DNA of 64,000 nucleotides from Herpetosiphon aurantiacus DSM 785 (GTDB lineage: Bacteria; Chloroflexota; Chloroflexia; Chloroflexales; Herpetosiphonaceae). The number at the start of each line of letters is the position of its first letter. Position 1 is the first letter of the stretch. The translations under genes and the position numbers were made by a program. The stretch covers positions 3,673,199 through 3,737,198 of the forward strand of contig CP000875.1 of assembly GCA_000018565.1 (NCBI GenBank), given 5' to 3'. The notes under the pieces were generated by a model that saw only the letters and a list, made by a program, of their open reading frames with translations, did no database searches and was not told where the DNA came from. Positions 60,530 to 64,000 of the stretch are shown in pieces.

Positions 60530-60625
60530 TTTAATTTCATCCCTCATAATTCATCCTTCATACTTTCCTCTGACCCCTATGTTTTATGCTCTATGTGTAA
60601 TGGTTTATAGTGCAACGGTCAGCAT

Positions 60626-60668
60626 GCCCTCACCCCCAACCCCTCTCCCACTGCGGCGGGCGAGGGGC
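60626..60668. repeat. Palindromic intergenic repeat, copy 4 (half element)
   Basis: CCCTCACCCCCAACCCCTCT is followed by CCCACTGCGGCGGGCGAGGGG. The second hairpin and right end seen in copies 1-3 are missing. Confidence 0.7.
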
Positions 60669-60740
60669 ACGAGCCATTGCTAGCTCAATAAATCATTAAT
60701 AGAGCCTAGAGTATAACCTTCATCCTTCATCCTTACTAAA

Positions 60741-61232
60741 TTATCCTCGCCAACCACGGCGGCGCTTGATCCGATGTGAGCGAGGTCGCGCATTTGCGCC
60801 CAACATTTGGCCCATGCGGTCAATTTTGGCAGTAATCAGGCTTTGCTTGGCGGCTTGGCCAGCCCCATCAAGCACATTCTGGCCAAGCTTGCTCATTTTC
60901 TCGGCCACACTTGGAATTAATTGGCTCAGCGCATTGGCTACCGCTTGGCCAGCTTGAGCAGCTGGCTCGGCAGTTTGCGGTGTTTCTGCAACCATCGCTT
61001 TATGCGCTTGATTCAACGCTGAATTGGCAGCCGCCAAAACCTCGTTGACCTCAACAATATCATCACGATTAGCTTGACGCGCCGCTTGGAGCACATCGGC
61101 CTCGGCCACCCCAGCCTGAAGTTGTTGCTCAGCCCAACGCAAAAGCGCCTTGGCCGTCACATCAGTCAAATTGTCGGTTAAACGTTCGTTGTTAGCGAGA
61201 CGTTCAAATGCCGCTTGGCGATCAAGGCTCAT
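60741..61232 (-). CDS. Helical protein of unknown function
   Basis: The 163 residues are mostly helical and Ala/Gln-rich, with FERLANNERLTDNLTDVTAK near the start and a basic tail (RPRSHRIKRRRGWRG). The first part resembles a saposin-like or small helical bundle; no family is recognised. AGGAGG precedes the ATG at 61230-61232. It starts 32 bases after the PASTA kinase gene and may be a substrate or accessory of the kinase; this is inference from position. Confidence 0.75.
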   Translation of the reverse strand: MSLDRQAAFERLANNERLTDNLTDVTAKALLRWAEQQLQAGVAEADVLQAARQANRDDIVEVNEVLAAANSALNQAHKAMVAETPQTAEPAAQAGQAVANALSQLIPSVAEKMSKLGQNVLDGAGQAAKQSLITAKIDRMGQMLGANARPRSHRIKRRRGWRG

Positions 61233-61264
61233 TGGAATCCTCCTGTTGATCGATACCATTGGTC

Positions 61265-63073
61265 TTATGGGCGACGCACCCCAAGCACAATTATGCTACC
61301 ACGCGGAATCAAGGCTCCATTATCGATTGGCTGACCATTGGCGGTTGCACTCACCACCGTATTTGCTGCGATGCTATCAAAATTGGGAATCAAATCTGGC
61401 CCTTGTTCATCGACAATATCGAGGCGTAAATCGCTGCGTGTCGCCAAAATTGCCTCAGCCTCAGCCCGCTGGCGGCCAATCAGATCAGGGAACATTACCA
61501 GATCGCCGACGCTCACGACCAATTCAATCTCGCTGCCTTGAGCCAATTTCAAGCCTGCTGGCGGATTTTGGCGTAAGACAAAGCCCGCTGGAATCGTTTG
61601 ATCGGGCGTGTCGGTGCGCCGAACTTTAAAACCAGCCCGAATCAACGCATCCGAGGCGGCATCGAATTGTTGGCGGGTTACATCGGGAATTTCAACTTGG
61701 GCTGGCCCTAAACTTAAGGTAAACGGAATGACCGTGCCTTTAGCGACCTTGGTTCCAGCAGCAACATCTTGGCCGATTACGGTTGCGGCTGGCGCAAGAT
61801 CGTTGCGTGGCTCTTTGCGTTGTTCGCCAAGCTCCAGCGATTTAAGTAGATCAAGCGCTTCGCTTTCGGTTCGGCCAACCAAATCGGGGACTTCAACCAT
61901 TTCTGGGGCGGGAGTTGGCTCACCCGTTGGGGCAACTTGGGTCGGCTTATTTCCACCAAAAGCCTGGCTGATCGATTGCATCACATCAGTAAACATCAGC
62001 ACATAGACCAAACCGCCAATTCCGACCAATAAGAAAGTGGCAATCACCCATAAGCCGCAACCAGATGATTGGCGTGATTGGGGTTGGTTCATTGGCACGG
62101 GATGTTGGGCGGCCAAGGGTGGAGCATAATTTTGGCGCGGGCGAGCTGGCGGCGCTGGTTGTTGACGGGGCGGACGCACCTCGGCAGGCTCTTGGGTTTG
62201 CGGCAAACGGCCAGCATTCGACGAAGGCACAGCCATGGTCGCTTGGTTGCCGCGCTCACGATATAGCCGCAACAACTCGGCAAACGCTCGCGCCGATTGT
62301 GGGCGTTGAGCCGGATCTTTTGCCATCGCTTGGAGTACAATCGCCTCAAGCTGCGGCGGAATCGACGGATTATAGCTGAGCAAAGGCGGCGGTGCTGCCT
62401 GAATATGCTGCAAGGCGACTGCCAAAGGCGAATCGCCACTAAACGGCAAACGTCCGGTCAGCATCTCATAGGTTAGCACGCCCAAGGCATAGACATCGGA
62501 AAGCGGCGTTGCGCCCAAACCTTGAGCCTGTTCTGGCGCAAGATAATCGGCAGTCCCAAAGGTTGTGCCTGGGTCGGTTAATGCCGAGGATTGCTTGCTT
62601 TTGGCGATGCCAAAATCGCTGAGCCGCGCATAATCATTGGTATCAATCAAGACATTTTGCGGCTTGACATCACGGTGCACCAAACCGCTATCATGGGCGG
62701 CTTGCAAGGCCTCGGCCACTTGACGCACAATCGCTAAGGTGCGGGGCACTGGCAAGGGGGCTTGCAACGAAATAATTTCTTTGAGATCGGTACCTTGGAC
62801 ATATTCCATCACAATATAATGCAGATCGCCCTCGGCCCCGATATCATAAACCCGCACAATATTGGGATGCCCCAATTGGGCGGCGGCATCGGCTTCGTGC
62901 TTAAAGCGGCGCAAAAATTGTTCGTCACTGGCATATTGGCCATGTAACACTTTAATCGCAACTGGTCGATTGAGTCGCAAATCGCGCCCAAGATAGACCG
63001 TTGCCATGCCGCCTTGGCCTAGTTTTCGCTCTAATTGATAGCGATTATTGAGAATTCGTGGTTGTTCGCTCAT
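61265..63073 (-). CDS. pknB: Ser/Thr protein kinase with three PASTA domains
   Basis: Residues 12-270 form an intact Hanks kinase: GQGGMATVYLG, Lys41, Glu60, HRDVKPQN (133-140), DFG at 153-155. A Pro/Gln-rich linker precedes one membrane helix (about 345-367). Three PASTA units follow (VEVPDLVGRTESEALDLL, VEIPDVTRQQFDAASDAL, VMFPDLIGRQRAEAEAIL). PASTA domains sense peptidoglycan fragments, so it likely controls wall growth. It lies 7 bases after the DEDD nuclease gene and is followed by the helical protein, forming an operon. Confidence 0.96.
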   Translation of the reverse strand: MSEQPRILNNRYQLERKLGQGGMATVYLGRDLRLNRPVAIKVLHGQYASDEQFLRRFKHEADAAAQLGHPNIVRVYDIGAEGDLHYIVMEYVQGTDLKEIISLQAPLPVPRTLAIVRQVAEALQAAHDSGLVHRDVKPQNVLIDTNDYARLSDFGIAKSKQSSALTDPGTTFGTADYLAPEQAQGLGATPLSDVYALGVLTYEMLTGRLPFSGDSPLAVALQHIQAAPPPLLSYNPSIPPQLEAIVLQAMAKDPAQRPQSARAFAELLRLYRERGNQATMAVPSSNAGRLPQTQEPAEVRPPRQQPAPPARPRQNYAPPLAAQHPVPMNQPQSRQSSGCGLWVIATFLLVGIGGLVYVLMFTDVMQSISQAFGGNKPTQVAPTGEPTPAPEMVEVPDLVGRTESEALDLLKSLELGEQRKEPRNDLAPAATVIGQDVAAGTKVAKGTVIPFTLSLGPAQVEIPDVTRQQFDAASDALIRAGFKVRRTDTPDQTIPAGFVLRQNPPAGLKLAQGSEIELVVSVGDLVMFPDLIGRQRAEAEAILATRSDLRLDIVDEQGPDLIPNFDSIAANTVVSATANGQPIDNGALIPRGSIIVLGVRRP

Positions 63074-63080
63074 CGCCCCA

Positions 63081-63629
63081 CTAATACTCCTCGTCGCTCA
63101 ATGGCGACAGCAACGATTGCTCAGACGCATGCCAAATCGTAACATGCGGGTGCAAATCAGGCTCAGCTAGTTTATGTAAGTAACAACGCAAACGTGGCAA
63201 ATGAATAATATCGTCGCGATTGTAGCGTAATAATAAATCTAAAGCGTTTTGATCGTTATAGTTTTCGTAGGCTTGCCACAAACGCAAGGCATCACGACCA
63301 TCAAGCCCATGAGTAGAACGGGCAATTCCGATCTTTTGTTCAACAACTTTCAAGCCACCGCGCAGATTTTGCCGCCGACATTCGCGCAACAAATCGCAAT
63401 GCTCAAACTCGCGCTTCAAATCTGCACCCAAGGCTTTGTAAATAATCGGCAGATCAAAACTTGCACCATTAAAGGTATAGATCGTTTCGACTCCTGCCAA
63501 GGCCGCATACAAATTAACATCACTAACCCCAGCGCCAACCAGTTGAACTGTACCACGCCGGGGCAAGTAAATCCCAATCACGCTAATCGTGCGCTGCCAG
63601 GTTGTTTCAATATCAAGATATGCGTCCAT
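63081..63629 (-). CDS. DEDD-type exonuclease, YprB ribonuclease-H-like
   Basis: The 182 residues have the three DEDD blocks of the RNase H-like exonuclease family PF13482: AYLDIETT (Asp6, Glu8), YTFNGASFDLPIIYKAL (Asp near 58) and LRYNRDDIIHLPRL (final Asp). The last block has Tyr before the Asp at the DEDDy spacing. It should be a 3'-5' exonuclease on DNA or RNA. It heads the kinase operon. Confidence 0.88.
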   Translation of the reverse strand: MDAYLDIETTWQRTISVIGIYLPRRGTVQLVGAGVSDVNLYAALAGVETIYTFNGASFDLPIIYKALGADLKREFEHCDLLRECRRQNLRGGLKVVEQKIGIARSTHGLDGRDALRLWQAYENYNDQNALDLLLRYNRDDIIHLPRLRCYLHKLAEPDLHPHVTIWHASEQSLLSPLSDEEY

Positions 63630-63778
63630 AATTTGCGAGGGGCTGGAGATTGGGGGTCGGGGATCGGATTAAATAATTAAGGTTATAGTCATTTATAGCT
63701 TAAATCAATATTCCCAAATTGGCTAAAATGACTTCGACCTTAACCCGACCTCCAACAACCGATCTCCGACCCCCAACA

Positions 63779-64000
63779 TTACAACTCCAACATCTCGGCG
63801 ACGTGCAAGGCGCGAATCAGCGAACCAGCTTTGTTGCGGGTTTCGAGATCTTCCAATTTAACATCGCTATCGGCGACAATCCCCGCGCCAGCTTGCATAT
63901 AGGCTACGCCATCTTTGATAACCATTGTGCGAATAGTAATCGCTGTGTCAAGCGACAACCCGCCAAACGAGACATAGCCAACGCAACCACCATATGGCCC
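63779..64000 (-). CDS. trpE: Anthranilate synthase component I, C-terminal part (cut by window edge)
   Basis: The leftward reading from the window edge gives 73 residues ending in TAA at 63779-63781. They contain GPYGGCVGYVSFGG, DTAITIRTM, AYMQAGAGIVADSD and the helix ETRNKAGSLIRAL, the strongly conserved C-terminal end of TrpE/chorismate-binding enzymes. IRTM and QAGAGIVADSDP-like text favour TrpE over PabB or MenF. TrpE makes anthranilate from chorismate and glutamine-derived ammonia, the first step of tryptophan synthesis. The rest and any trpG lie outside. Confidence 0.93.
   Translation of the reverse strand, partial: GPYGGCVGYVSFGGLSLDTAITIRTMVIKDGVAYMQAGAGIVADSDVKLEDLETRNKAGSLIRALHVAEMLEL

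Overview
The window is about 64 kb of bacterial chromosome. Roughly 60 protein genes lie on both strands in short operons, with base composition near one half G+C by eye. It suggests a filamentous Chloroflexota bacterium close to Herpetosiphon. The grounds are the protein mix (NHL and PD40 propeller lipoproteins, secreted proteins ending in a short L-P-x-x-x-K tail, RsbR-like STAS sensors, GIDE-domain protein, PASTA kinase), many palindromic intergenic repeats, and general resemblance of the sequences. That assignment is inference. I see no prophage, transposase, CRISPR array or rRNA, and one tRNA, tRNA-Lys(CTT).

Layout. 1-10 kb: a cut-off TraR/DksA-like gene, a PD40 lipoprotein, a secreted 5'-nucleotidase with cadherin-like repeats, an M23 peptidase, a GIDE-domain membrane protein, a polytopic glycosyltransferase-like protein and an M48 peptidase. 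10-19 kb: M32 carboxypeptidase; a tightly coupled operon malQ - small membrane protein - NHL lipoprotein - HAMP/SpoIIE phosphatase; an MBL-fold hydrolase; a DUF885-type peptidase. 19-27.6 kb: operon of DNA methyltransferase, pteridine-reductase-like SDR and esterase; operon DUF3467 - TPR-like - CbiX - endonuclease V; a molybdopterin oxidoreductase; hflX. 27.7-40.8 kb: large propeller lipoprotein, amidase, tRNA-Lys, histidine phosphatase, a frameshifted Cache-HAMP-STAS sensor, orphan THI5/NMT1-like binding lipoprotein, SDR, TMEM175-like channel, secreted propeller, RuvC-fold protein, RsbR-like STAS protein, DUF1003 protein and a small membrane protein. 40.8-44 kb: an AT-rich control region followed by a polyprenyl-synthetase-like enzyme, a membrane histidine kinase and a single-domain response regulator. 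44-53 kb: acetyltransferases, DUF6886, fbaB, phosphoribosyltransferase, Nudix, AlkX/YcaQ-like glycosylase, alcohol dehydrogenase. 52-64 kb: a PAS-STAS sensor with a kinase-like partner that lacks the usual catalytic Asp, two alpha/beta hydrolases flanking a TetR regulator, PLD-like protein plus GT4, an operon of DEDD nuclease - PASTA kinase - small protein, and the 3' end of trpE.

How the parts connect. Signalling recurs: three STAS proteins with different sensory halves (Cache-HAMP, helical, PAS), a SpoIIE-type phosphatase, a PASTA kinase and a two-component pair, but no RsbS/RsbT switch pair nearby. The locus I would look at first is 40.9-44.05 kb. An isoprenyl-synthase-like gene stands directly before a membrane histidine kinase and facing a receiver, behind an AT-rich region with repeated AGTACTT half-sites. 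This is the component set of a ComQ-ComP-ComA type signalling system without an obvious ComX. Other points of interest are a hairpin that hides the ribosome-binding site of the propeller lipoprotein gene, a probable one-base deletion in the Cache-HAMP-STAS gene, and a dispersed palindromic repeat family.
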